From NCBI GenBank assembly GCA_031275645.1, contig JAISOL010000009.1:1-64000 (forward strand): 64,000 nucleotides of DNA, written 5' to 3'. Of the stretch, positions 29,991-37,965 are shown piece after piece. Source of the DNA: Deltaproteobacteria bacterium. GTDB lineage: Bacteria > Desulfobacterota > Desulfovibrionia > Desulfovibrionales > Desulfovibrionaceae. The position numbers were made by a program, and so were the translations under genes. The number at the start of each line of letters is the position of its first letter. Within the stretch, counting starts at the first letter, position 1. A model generated the notes under the pieces. It did no database searches, had not been told where the DNA came from, and saw only the letters and a list, made by a program, of their open reading frames with translations.

Positions 29991-30108
29991 TCTCGCGGGC
30001 GTTGCTGTGCTTCGCATCGCCTGGGTGGGGATCATCCATCCGGCGCGTGAATTCGTGGTTATAGGCTCAGCCGGCCGTTTTGTCAAGGAAGTATGCCGGG
30101 AATCGGAA

Positions 30109-30225
30109 TCAAACCACTTTGGACAAGTTGAACCTGTCTAAAAAAGACATAGTTGGAAACGGCAGACTGCCAGCCTCAAATCCTTTGACGATGTCAACGT
30201 AGGTGGCGCCCAAGGCGGCGGACAG
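30109..30225 (-). pseudogene. Possible 3' remnant of a gene cut by an IS end
   Basis: A 38-codon open stretch directly abutting the IS end reads LSAALGATYVDIVKGFEAG and runs on to a TGA at 30109. The first residues look like the last helix of an XRE-type helix-turn-helix domain. It has no start of its own. A truncated regulator is plausible but not certain. Confidence 0.3.
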
Positions 30226-30228
30226 AGG

Positions 30229-30376
30229 TGGTCCCCCTTGTTCGGACAGGAATTAGCGGTTTCTTAGCTTGCCTTTTCCCTTATCAGGCTGCCTTTAACA
30301 AGTTCTGTGCATGGCACATGTCCGGAGTTATGCCTCCCAGGGCGGTATGAGGCCGGAGCCGCATGATCCGGGCGGT
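30229..30376 (-). mobile_element. Remnant of an IS3-family insertion sequence (right end)
   Basis: On the minus strand, 30361-30284 encodes RPHTALGGITPDMCHAQNLL followed by a stop. This is the hallmark C-terminus of IS3-family DDE transposases. It is followed by a terminal-repeat-like end TGGTCCCCCTTGTTCGGACA (plus strand from 30229). Upstream transposase sequence and the opposite end are missing, so only about 150 bp survive. The rest of the 590-bp gene-free stretch (29908-30496) holds the hppA leader, the truncated frame and a terminator-like hairpin. Confidence 0.7.
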
Positions 30377-30415
30377 TTGTTGACAGGGGCGTGTTCCATT
30401 CTTATTTATTTCCAG

Positions 30416-30440
30416 CCGCCGCGTTCCGCGGCGGGCTTTT
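30416..30440 (+). terminator. Terminator-like hairpin near the IS scar
   Basis: CCGCCGCG-TTC-CGCGGCGG forms a perfect 8-bp stem, followed by GCTTTTGTTT. It reads toward the radical SAM gene starting at 30497, so it would stop transcripts entering from the scar. Confidence 0.45.
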
Positions 30441-30496
30441 GTTTAACCCTTTTACCGCCCGGCAAGTTTCAGGGCGCATCACCGGATGGGTGATAT

Positions 30497-31378
30497 ATGC
30501 GTTACGAAGGAATTATCTACCGTCCTCCCTCCGAGGGCGGCAGTCTTATTATTCAGGCAACCGTCGGCTGTCCGCACAATCGCTGCCGTTTCTGCAATAT
30601 GTACAAGGAGAAGCGTTTCCGCATCCGTAAGCTGGGAGATATCCTGGAGGACATAGAGGAAGCCGGGAGGTATTACGATCCCCGTTCCGTCCGCACGATC
30701 TTTCTGGCTGACGGCAACAGCGCGATCATGCGCACGGAGCAACTGCTGAGGATTTTGCGCAGACTCCGCGAAGTATTTCCGGGGCTTGAACGCGTGACTT
30801 CCTATGGAGCGTCGCAGTATCTTTCCCTCAAGACCAGGGAAGAATGGGAAGAATTGCGCGCCGCCGGTCTCACCCGCCTGCACTGCGGCATGGAAAGCGG
30901 ACATGACCCTCTGCTGCTCAGAGTGAACAAGGGAACGAGCATGCGCAAGCACATAGAGGGAGGGCGGGCTGTGCGCGCCGCCGGCATAGAACTGAGCATG
31001 TACTATATGGCCGGGCTGGGAGGCAGGGAAATGTGGGAAGCTCACGCTCTGGACAGCGCCAGGGTTTTGAACGCGGTGGACCCTGATTTTATACGTGTCC
31101 GCACCTTCAGCCCCATGCCGGATACGGAATTGGGCGAAGATTTTCTGGCCGGGAATTTTTCCCTGCAGGAACCGCGCGGAGTGTTGCGCGAGTTGCGTCT
31201 GCTGGTGGAAAACCTGGAGGGAAACGGTCTCTTTTTGAGCGATCACTGGCTGAATTTCGCCGACATTCACGGACGTCTCCCCCAGGACAAGGAAGCCATG
31301 CTGCTGAGTATTGACAGAGCCCTGGCCGCTCCGCGTGAGGATTTCCGCCCTGTGGGGCTCATCGCTTCCAGTCTCTAG
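30497..31378 (+). CDS. Radical SAM protein of unknown substrate
   Basis: The 293 residues contain the cluster motif CPHNRCRFCNMY (CX4CX2C type with one extra residue) near position 25. A GMESGHDPLLLRVNKG block typical of the radical SAM barrel and an LSMYYMAGLGG strand follow. There is no B12 domain or second Cys cluster visible. Similar compact proteins are widespread in anaerobes, but I cannot assign a reaction. It is a single plus-strand gene facing the PTS/rpoN run. A short inverted repeat AGGATT/AATCCT (31383-31402) after the stop may end it. Confidence 0.85.
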   Translation: MRYEGIIYRPPSEGGSLIIQATVGCPHNRCRFCNMYKEKRFRIRKLGDILEDIEEAGRYYDPRSVRTIFLADGNSAIMRTEQLLRILRRLREVFPGLERVTSYGASQYLSLKTREEWEELRAAGLTRLHCGMESGHDPLLLRVNKGTSMRKHIEGGRAVRAAGIELSMYYMAGLGGREMWEAHALDSARVLNAVDPDFIRVRTFSPMPDTELGEDFLAGNFSLQEPRGVLRELRLLVENLEGNGLFLSDHWLNFADIHGRLPQDKEAMLLSIDRALAAPREDFRPVGLIASSL

Positions 31379-31457
31379 TACGAGGATTTGCCGGCGAATC
31401 CTTATCCTTTTTGGATTGTGAACCCATGCTATAAAAGCGGTTTGCGGCAATCTCGCT

Positions 31458-32225
31458 CTAAAAAATGAAGAACCCGCCCAGAACCGCGGCGCAGGCGACA
31501 AAGCAGACCATAGCCGCCGGTATGCGCAGGGCCATCAGTCCTCCCAGGGAGGCAAGGCAGAGCAGTACTCCCCAGTTGCACCAGGAAAGGTTATGGATGC
31601 CCGCAAGGTTTTTCAGCAGCAGGTTTGCCAGTACCCAGGCTCCCAGAGCTGAGGCGGCATAAAATCCGGCCCCCAGAAGAAGGACCTGGCACATGCCCAG
31701 GCGGATAATATTCTTCATGGAATCCGCAACCGGTTCGCGGCCGGAGGAGCCTGCTGTCCCGGCTTCTTCGCCTTGTTCCGGGCTATGCTCCAGGGAGCCC
31801 AGGCTTCTGTCGATAGCTCTGTTTATCTGGTGATAAAAGCTGATCTGGCGGCGCCGCAAAAATTCTTCCATCCTGGCGCTCAGCGGAGCCAGGGGCAGGC
31901 ACAGGGGCAGGGCGAAAGCGAAATTTTCCGTGCCGCGCAGATTGAAATACAGCAGGAGCGGCGCAAAAACCAGGTAGGCAAAAAGGGAATCCGGCGGGAC
32001 ATAGGTGCCGGCGTGAAACAGATCCAGCCAGAACAATTCAAAAAAAAACGCGGCCAAAAGGAGATTGTTGTCCTGCGTGAGCAGCCACAGGACAATCCCG
32101 GCCGTCAGAGGATGCCGGCACAGAATCAGCCCGAAGCAGTGGTAACCCAGACGAAGCAGGAGAAAAAACAGGCCGCAGAGCGCGAAGACGGCCGGGTGCG
32201 CGTACAGGTGGGATACAGCTTCCAT
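31458..32225 (-). CDS. Mannose-family PTS permease, EIIC-like
   Basis: This 255-residue polytopic membrane protein (about seven hydrophobic segments) directly follows mannose-type EIIB and EIIA genes. The pattern resembles EIIC of the mannose/sorbose family, including the central LARMEEFLRRR-like cytoplasmic region. The start at 32225 has TAGGAAA upstream; the longer frame overlaps EIIB. No EIID follows, and the next gene is on the other strand. The family normally needs EIIC plus EIID for transport, so a regulatory or incomplete system is possible. Confidence 0.7.
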   Translation of the reverse strand: MEAVSHLYAHPAVFALCGLFFLLLRLGYHCFGLILCRHPLTAGIVLWLLTQDNNLLLAAFFFELFWLDLFHAGTYVPPDSLFAYLVFAPLLLYFNLRGTENFAFALPLCLPLAPLSARMEEFLRRRQISFYHQINRAIDRSLGSLEHSPEQGEEAGTAGSSGREPVADSMKNIIRLGMCQVLLLGAGFYAASALGAWVLANLLLKNLAGIHNLSWCNWGVLLCLASLGGLMALRIPAAMVCFVACAAVLGGFFIF

Positions 32226-32230
32226 GTTTC

Positions 32231-32692
32231 CTACCAGCCGTTTACTTCGGGCTTGTCGGCCGGAATACATCGGAAGTCCAGTTCCACTCCCCTGCTTTGC
32301 AGGAGGCGCAGACAGATCTCGTCGTCGGCGGAGAGGGCTATATGGGCGCAAAGCTGTTTTTTCCCCTCGGAATAATGTATATTGCCGACATTGCAGACCA
32401 GCAGCGGAGTTCCCATGTCATGGGCCTTGCGGGCGTCGCGGCAGTCGGCGAAAAGCACCAGAACGTTCAGTTTGAGAGCCGTGGCCTTCTCCACGAAAGA
32501 GAGCAGTTCGTCCAGGCGCAGGAATTCCGTGCGCACGCGGGAAGGCACGGCCATGAGCATGATTTCCCGGCGCAGTTCCTGTTCCGCCAGCTCATCATTG
32601 GCAATGACCAGGACTGAGGCCTTGGTGTAGGGCAGCCAGGATTCGATGATCTGTCCGTGGACCAGACGGTTGTCGATGCGATACCAGATCAT
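32231..32692 (-). CDS. Mannose-family PTS EIIB component
   Basis: The 153-residue EIIB domain has the phosphorylation motif RIDNRLVHGQIIESW with the active His near position 12 and a typical alpha/beta core. It would take phosphate from EIIA and pass it to a sugar bound at EIIC. It lies 10 bases after the EIIA gene. Confidence 0.92.
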   Translation of the reverse strand: MIWYRIDNRLVHGQIIESWLPYTKASVLVIANDELAEQELRREIMLMAVPSRVRTEFLRLDELLSFVEKATALKLNVLVLFADCRDARKAHDMGTPLLVCNVGNIHYSEGKKQLCAHIALSADDEICLRLLQSRGVELDFRCIPADKPEVNGW

Positions 32693-32702
32693 GGCTCATG
32701 TC

Positions 32703-33158
32703 TCAGGCTGTTTCGCTTTTCTTGACCCGGTTGCGCAGGATTTCCCCGGCCACGGCAATGCCTTCGCGTCCAGCGGAGCAGGCCAGATCAGCCAGGCTAC
32801 GCAGATCCTGCTTGCGGTTGTTCAGGATTTTCAGGAGCATGGGCAGATTTACTCCGGTGATCACCTCGTTGCGGCCGTTCGCCTGACCCAGCAGGGAAAG
32901 GCTGAGGTTGGTGGGGGTGCCTCCGAACATGTCGGTGAGCAGAAGCACGCCCAGCCCGTTGTCCAGGCGTTCGGCCGCCTCTTTCAGGCGCTTGACCGTT
33001 TCGGCGACATCGCTGCTTATATCCACCTGGATGGAGGCGCAGTCTTCCACTTTACCAAGAATATGTCCGGCGGCGCGCAAAAGAGCCTCTCCATAGTCAC
33101 AATGGGTTACAATGACAATACCCACCTGCACTTCGGCCTTTTCTTTTTCCTGGTCCAT
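32703..33158 (-). CDS. Mannose-family PTS EIIA component
   Basis: The 151-residue EIIA of the mannose family has VGIVIVTHCDYGEALLRAA with the phosphorylated His and LLLTDMFGGTPTNLSLSLL, the conserved motif of this fold. The ATG at 33158 has AAGGAAA upstream and starts 28 bases after rapZ. EIIA proteins in this locus type often signal PTS state rather than only drive transport. Confidence 0.92.
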   Translation of the reverse strand: MDQEKEKAEVQVGIVIVTHCDYGEALLRAAGHILGKVEDCASIQVDISSDVAETVKRLKEAAERLDNGLGVLLLTDMFGGTPTNLSLSLLGQANGRNEVITGVNLPMLLKILNNRKQDLRSLADLACSAGREGIAVAGEILRNRVKKSETA

Positions 33159-33186
33159 CAAAATTTCCTTACAAGCAGCGGGCGAT

Positions 33187-34098
33187 TCACCCGGCTCCTG
33201 TCTGCAGTTCCAGATGCCGGTGTTCAATGCTTACGGCGAAACCCTGTGTCTTCAAAATATGTCCTGCCGCCTCGGTGACGGCCACGGATCTGTGTCTGCC
33301 GCCGGTACAGCCGAAAGCTACGGTAACCCGGTAACGCCCCTCGGCTTCGAACAAGGGCAGAAGGTATCCCAGAAAGTCCAGCAGGCGCTCCATAAAAGAG
33401 CGTCCGGGATCGTGTTTGAGCACGTAATCGGAAATGGAGCGATCCAGCCCGCTTAAGGGGCGCAGTTCTTCCACAAAATATGGGTTGGGCAGAAAACGCA
33501 GATCGTAGATCATTTCCGCTTCCGTGGGCTGCCCGTGCTTGAAGCCGAAAGAGAGCAGATGCACCCTGAGCCGTTTTTGCTTTTCATCCAACTGCGCGGC
33601 ATATTGGCGTATATGCCGGCGCAGATCGTGAATGGAAGACGAACTGGTGTCAAAAAGCAGGTCCGCCCTGTTTTTCAGGGGGGCAAGGCGCGTCCGTTCG
33701 GCGTTCACGGCTTTTTCCAGACCCAGGCCCTCGGCTTCCAGAGGATGCGGACGCCTGGTGGCGGCATAGCGGCGGATGATGACCTCGGTGTCCGCATCCA
33801 TAAAAAGCAGGCGCAGTTTGGTGAATTTGCCGTGCAGCTCGCCGAGGAATTTATGAAAATCGTTTTCGGAATAGTGCCGGCGCAGATCCACTCCCACCAC
33901 GATGCCCCGGTAGTGGGACAAGGCGCCGGAGTTCAGAAGAGGGAGCATGGGGGAGACAAGTTCCAGAGGCAGACCGTCGAGCGTAAAAAACTGCATATCC
34001 TCGAAAACATCAAGGGCCGCGGTTTTGCCCGCTCCGGAAAGCCCGGCCAGGATAATCAGGGAAAAGTCGGAACTGGCCGCCTGGCTATGCGTGTTCAT
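33187..34098 (-). CDS. rapZ: RNase adapter / nucleotide-binding protein RapZ
   Basis: The 303 residues contain the Walker A ILAGLSGAGKTAAL, GVDLRR, and the C-terminal domain with FGFKHG and CTGGRHRSVAVTE. In enteric bacteria RapZ binds GlcN6P and guides RNase E to a small RNA. In other groups it is linked to PTS and cell-wall precursor control. It overlaps ptsN by 14 bases within the rpoN-hpf-ptsN-rapZ order. Confidence 0.95.
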   Translation of the reverse strand: MNTHSQAASSDFSLIILAGLSGAGKTAALDVFEDMQFFTLDGLPLELVSPMLPLLNSGALSHYRGIVVGVDLRRHYSENDFHKFLGELHGKFTKLRLLFMDADTEVIIRRYAATRRPHPLEAEGLGLEKAVNAERTRLAPLKNRADLLFDTSSSSIHDLRRHIRQYAAQLDEKQKRLRVHLLSFGFKHGQPTEAEMIYDLRFLPNPYFVEELRPLSGLDRSISDYVLKHDPGRSFMERLLDFLGYLLPLFEAEGRYRVTVAFGCTGGRHRSVAVTEAAGHILKTQGFAVSIEHRHLELQTGAG

Positions 34099-34549
34099 TC
34101 CAGGCTGTCTCCAGCATATTCCATATATCTTTGGCGGAGGCCGCTGCCATGAAGCTCTCCTTTAGTTCCTCGCTCCTGAATATACGGGCGAAACGGCCCA
34201 GCACGTTCAGATATGTGCCCGCCGCTTCAGGCGGGGCCAGAAGCAGGCACAAGATGCGGCATTCACGCCCGTCAACGGAGTTGAAGTCGCAGCCGGCGCG
34301 GCTGCGGGCCAGGATTACAACGATCCTGGGACAGCCTTCAACCTTGCCGTGCGGAATGGCCAGACCATCGCCTATGCCGGTGGAGCCGAGGGTTTCGCGC
34401 TGACGCAACACTTCCAGAGCCTTGGGCTTATCCAGGCCGGGGCAGTTCAGGCAGGCCTGTCCGACCAGGGAGGCCAGGGCTTCCTCTTTGTTCCGCGCGG
34501 AAAAGTCCGCCAGGATGTTTTCGCGCAGGAGATAATCGCCCAAAGACAT
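34085..34549 (-). CDS. ptsN: Nitrogen-regulatory PTS EIIA (PtsN)
   Basis: The 154-residue fructose-type EIIA domain has GIGDGLAIPHGKV containing the phosphorylated His. It is part of the PTS-Ntr branch that adjusts potassium, cell-envelope and sigma-54-linked processes. Its ATG overlaps the hpf stop by one base (TAATG). Confidence 0.94.
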   Translation of the reverse strand: MSLGDYLLRENILADFSARNKEEALASLVGQACLNCPGLDKPKALEVLRQRETLGSTGIGDGLAIPHGKVEGCPRIVVILARSRAGCDFNSVDGRECRILCLLLAPPEAAGTYLNVLGRFARIFRSEELKESFMAAASAKDIWNMLETAWNEHA

Positions 34550-35088
34550 TATTTGAACCCTGGAGAAATAAGTCCCAGGTTTCCGTTGCTTCTTTTATAG
34601 AGCACATTGACCTGTTCCGTTTCCGCGTTGAGAAAGACCAGGAAAATGTCGTCGCGCTGTTCCAGTTGCATGGCCGCTTCATCCACATGCATGGGTTTGG
34701 GCTCAAAATGATCCCGTTCCACCACTTTGCGCGTGGTTACGTTCCTTCCGGAGGAATATTCCACGAATTCCTCGGATTCAGCCGCCTTGTTCCGGCGTTT
34801 GTCCTTTACTTTTTCCACATGCTTTTTGAGCTGGGCTTCCAATTTCTCCAGCACCATGTCCACGCTGGAATACATATCCTGCGACTGTTCCACGGCGGAG
34901 ATATTCAGGTTGTCTCCGCTCACCTGCACTTCGATCTTGTGCCTGAACTTGTCCACCGCCATATTGACGTTCAGGGCTATATTGTTCGCCTTGGGCATAA
35001 AGCGGGCCAGTTTGTGGAAACGGCGGACGGCATAGCTTTTAAGATGTTCCGAAGGATCAAAATTTCTGAAGGTGTAAGCGATATTCAT
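34549..35088 (-). CDS. hpf: Long-form ribosome hibernation promoting factor
   Basis: The 179-residue protein has an N-terminal ribosome-binding domain (about 1-100), a charged linker, and a C-terminal dimerisation domain (about 118-179) with VDEAAMQLEQRDDIFLVFLN. The presence of the C-terminal domain makes it the long form that forms 100S ribosome dimers alone. It follows rpoN by 46 bases. Confidence 0.95.
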   Translation of the reverse strand: MNIAYTFRNFDPSEHLKSYAVRRFHKLARFMPKANNIALNVNMAVDKFRHKIEVQVSGDNLNISAVEQSQDMYSSVDMVLEKLEAQLKKHVEKVKDKRRNKAAESEEFVEYSSGRNVTTRKVVERDHFEPKPMHVDEAAMQLEQRDDIFLVFLNAETEQVNVLYKRSNGNLGLISPGFK

Positions 35089-35134
35089 ATAGAATCCTCT
35101 GTGAGTTTCATTGGGGGACGCCTTCCCGGAAGAG

Positions 35135-36577
35135 TCAGAGCATTTCTCTGCGCCTTGAAGATGAATCTATGCCCAGGGCGGTGCGGTACTTGGCCACGGT
35201 GCGCCGCGCGATATTCACTCCCAGGGCCTCCTTGAGCATGTTCACAATTTTTTCATCGCTCAGGGGAGCCTTGGCGTCTTCCTCGGCGATGTATTTTTTG
35301 ATCAGAATTTTTACGCTTTCAGAGCCTACCTCGTTGCCGTCGGACAAGGCCAGGGAACTGTTGAAGAAGAACTTGAGTTCGAACAGTCCGTGCGGGGTGG
35401 CGGCGTATTTGTTGGTGGTGACCCGGCTGATGGTCGATTCGTGCATGCCCACATCCTCGGCTATTTCCTTGAGGATGAGAGGTTTCAGACGGGATGGCCC
35501 GAACTCGAAGAAATCCTGCTGGTGGCGTACTATGCTTTCCATTACTTTGTACAATGTCCTCTGGCGTTGATGCAGGCTTTTGATCAACCAGCGGGCGGAG
35601 TTGAATTTTTCCTGCAGGTATTCCTTGTCCCTGCCGTTGCGCATGGCGCCCAGGCTGCCCGCGTACAGGGAGGAAAGCTGGAGCTGGGGGATGCCCTCTT
35701 CGTTCAACACTACCAAAAATTCGCCTTCATGCTTGTACACATAGACATCCGGCTCCACATAGTGCGGTTCGACATCTCCGTAACTGGCTCCGGGCATGGG
35801 GTCAAGAGTCTGAATAATATCAAGATACTCTCTGAAATCCTCCTGGGTAAGTTTGAATTTGCGCATAATGGGTTTATAACGGCGCTCCTGAAGATCTTCA
35901 AGATGATCCCGCACCAGGGAAACCAGAATGGGGTCGCGGTCGTAATGCAATACCTCCATTTGCACCAGCAGACACTCCTGCGGCGTGCGCGCCGCCACGC
36001 CCACGGGATCGAAAAGCTGCACTTTTTTAAGCACGCTTTCGGCTCTCCCGGCCGAACAGCCGGCTATGCCGGCCACGTCTTCAATGCTGGATTGAAGGTA
36101 ACCGTTGGAACCCAGGTTATTGATGATCGCTTCGCCTATTTCCTGCTCTTTTCCGGAAAGAGGGGAAAGATACAATTGCCAGAGCAGATGTCCTTCCAGG
36201 CTGGCTCTGGTGGAATAACTGTTTTCAAAGATGTTTGAGTCTTCGGGCAGTTCGCTTTCACGCAGGCTTGCCTGGCGCGAGGTGCTGGCGAAATCTCCCA
36301 GATAGTCTTCCCAATCCGCGTTCCTGGCTACTTCCTTGTCATAAATATCATCGTTTTCCGCAGACTCGCCGGCCGGAGCCTCCACCCTCTCCTCGTAGCC
36401 GTCCTGCTCCGGCTCTTCCGGTTTTTCCTCCAGACAGGGATTCTCCAACATTTCCTGCTGTACCATATCCGCAAGTTCCAGACGCGAAAGCTGGAGGAGT
36501 TTGATCGCCTGCTGCAGTTGGGGCGTCATGGTCAACTGCTGGCTCAATTTCAGTTGTTGTCTCAGTTCCAAGGCCAT
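35135..36577 (-). CDS. rpoN: RNA polymerase sigma-54 factor RpoN
   Basis: RpoN recognises -24/-12 promoters and needs an AAA+ activator. The 480 residues have the N-terminal activator-contact region (LRQQLKLSQQLTMTPQLQQA), an acidic region II (about 50-110), the core-binding domain, a helix-turn-helix, and the RpoN box ARRTVAKYRTALGI near the C-terminus. The ATG at 36577 gives the standard family start, although no strong Shine-Dalgarno is visible. A well-matched -24/-12 element lies 80 bases upstream, suggesting autoregulation. Confidence 0.97.
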   Translation of the reverse strand: MALELRQQLKLSQQLTMTPQLQQAIKLLQLSRLELADMVQQEMLENPCLEEKPEEPEQDGYEERVEAPAGESAENDDIYDKEVARNADWEDYLGDFASTSRQASLRESELPEDSNIFENSYSTRASLEGHLLWQLYLSPLSGKEQEIGEAIINNLGSNGYLQSSIEDVAGIAGCSAGRAESVLKKVQLFDPVGVAARTPQECLLVQMEVLHYDRDPILVSLVRDHLEDLQERRYKPIMRKFKLTQEDFREYLDIIQTLDPMPGASYGDVEPHYVEPDVYVYKHEGEFLVVLNEEGIPQLQLSSLYAGSLGAMRNGRDKEYLQEKFNSARWLIKSLHQRQRTLYKVMESIVRHQQDFFEFGPSRLKPLILKEIAEDVGMHESTISRVTTNKYAATPHGLFELKFFFNSSLALSDGNEVGSESVKILIKKYIAEEDAKAPLSDEKIVNMLKEALGVNIARRTVAKYRTALGIDSSSRRREML

Positions 36578-36656
36578 GTGGCATCCACAGTAACAAGTTT
36601 CTGGTAAAAACAAACAGTGCAGAGGTCGGAACCTTAGCCGGCAGGAAACACACTTA

Positions 36657-36672
36657 TGCCAGAATCATGCCA
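36657..36672 (-). promoter_or_regulatory. Sigma-54 (-24/-12) promoter before rpoN
   Basis: On the minus strand TGGCATGATTCTGGCA matches TGGCAYRNNNNTTGCW at every defined position but one, with GG and GC at the correct spacing. It is preceded by an A/T-rich tract (36673-36688), as is common for an IHF or UP site. The expected start is about 68 bases before the rpoN ATG. The rest of the 303-bp gap (36578-36880) includes a strong GC hairpin at 36823-36850, which probably ends phaC transcription. Confidence 0.55.
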
Positions 36673-36822
36673 TTTATTTAAATATAAAGCAAGCTCCGGA
36701 AAGCGGCTACGGCTGGGATCGGGAGTGAGACAGAAGGTGAAGGGCGCGGGAGAGGCGCTCTCCCAGGTTTGAAGACAGTCGGTATGGGCCCGCGGTGCTG
36801 GCCGTCCTAGGGAGGCTAGGGA

Positions 36823-36850
36823 GGGGGTTGGGGCGTCAGCCCCAGCCCCC
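36823..36850 (-). terminator. Strong GC hairpin after phaC
   Basis: GGGGG-T-TGGGGC pairs with GCCCCA-G-CCCCC around a 4-base loop, about 30 bases beyond the phaC stop in its direction of transcription. No T-run follows, so termination may be partial or factor-dependent. Confidence 0.4.
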
Positions 36851-36880
36851 CCATTGTATCAGGCCTCGATCAGGCCCTGG

Positions 36881-37963
36881 TTACTTCTTGCTTTTTTCCG
36901 CCAGCCAGCGGCCGATCTGGGGCGCTATTTCCTTCTGGCTTCTGGAACTGACGTACATGCCTATATGTCCCACGGGGAAGGAAATGAAGGTCTTGTCCGA
37001 ACTGCCCACGGCGTCCATCAGGGGTTTACTGGAGGACAGGGGCACCAGATGGTCATATTCGGCGCAAATGGCGAAGAGAGGGCAGGTAATGTTTTTCAGA
37101 TCAACCTTCCTGCCGCCGAGCTCCAGTTCTCCCTTTATCAGCTTGTTGTCCTTGTAGAGGTCGTTGATGAACTGCCGTATGGTATCTCCGGCCTGGGCGG
37201 GGGAATCGAAAATCCATTTTTCCATCCGCAGGAAGTTGCCGAGAAACTCCGGATCCTCAATCTGCTTGTTCACGGCCAGACTGATATATTTGTCCAGCGT
37301 AAGGGAGAAGGGCTTGAGCATCAGGTAACTCACGTTCATCACCCCGCCGGGAATGACCCCGTAGGCATCCACCAGAGCGTCGGCGTCCAGGAATTTGCTC
37401 CAGGCGAACAGCAGAGCGTCGTTGGGGCTGAAATCCACGGGAGTGACCATAGTCACCAGAGCGTTGATCTTGTCCTGATGCAAGGCGGTGTAAATAGTCG
37501 AGAAGGTGCCGCCCTGGCATACGCCGAGCAGGTTGATTTTTTTGTGGTTCGTTTCCTTGCGGATGAAATCGACGCACTCGTCCATATACCAGTTGATATG
37601 GTCGTCCATGCTCATGTAGCGATCTTCGGCCGTGGGGTAGCCCCAGTCGATTATGTACACATCCAGTCCGGCTTCAAGAAACGCTTTGATGACCGAACGG
37701 TCGGGCTGAATGTCCATCATGTATTGCTTGTTCACCAGCGCGTAGGTGACCAGCACGGGAATTTTCACCTTGGAGGAGCCTGTTTTTACGGGTTTGTAAT
37801 GATACATTTTCATCTTGCCTATGGAAAATACCTTATCCTTTTCCAAGGTGTCGGATTTGATGTCATCTTTGGGCATATTGATTAGAGTTTTGATACCCTT
37901 GAGCACGTTACTCTGGAAATCAATGGTTTCCTGAGCGGCTTTTTCAAAAAGCATGGCATTCAT
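36881..37963 (-). CDS. phaC: Class III polyhydroxyalkanoate synthase catalytic subunit PhaC
   Basis: PhaC polymerises (R)-3-hydroxyacyl-CoA into storage polyester. The 360 residues, the short class III length, show the lipase-like box LLGVCQGGTFS with the nucleophile Cys, the catalytic Asp in AEYDHLVP, and the catalytic His in VGHIGMYVS. The gene begins two bases after the phaE stop with its Shine-Dalgarno (GGGAGAC) inside phaE. It lies between lptB and rpoN, an unusual place for a storage gene. Confidence 0.95.
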   Translation of the reverse strand: MNAMLFEKAAQETIDFQSNVLKGIKTLINMPKDDIKSDTLEKDKVFSIGKMKMYHYKPVKTGSSKVKIPVLVTYALVNKQYMMDIQPDRSVIKAFLEAGLDVYIIDWGYPTAEDRYMSMDDHINWYMDECVDFIRKETNHKKINLLGVCQGGTFSTIYTALHQDKINALVTMVTPVDFSPNDALLFAWSKFLDADALVDAYGVIPGGVMNVSYLMLKPFSLTLDKYISLAVNKQIEDPEFLGNFLRMEKWIFDSPAQAGDTIRQFINDLYKDNKLIKGELELGGRKVDLKNITCPLFAICAEYDHLVPLSSSKPLMDAVGSSDKTFISFPVGHIGMYVSSRSQKEIAPQIGRWLAEKSKK

Positions 37964-37965
37964 AA

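Noticed and set aside
30311-30493. Small plus-strand protein over the IS scar
   Set aside because: The opposite strand carries the transposase C-terminus; the plus-strand frame has no ribosome site or recognisable sequence.
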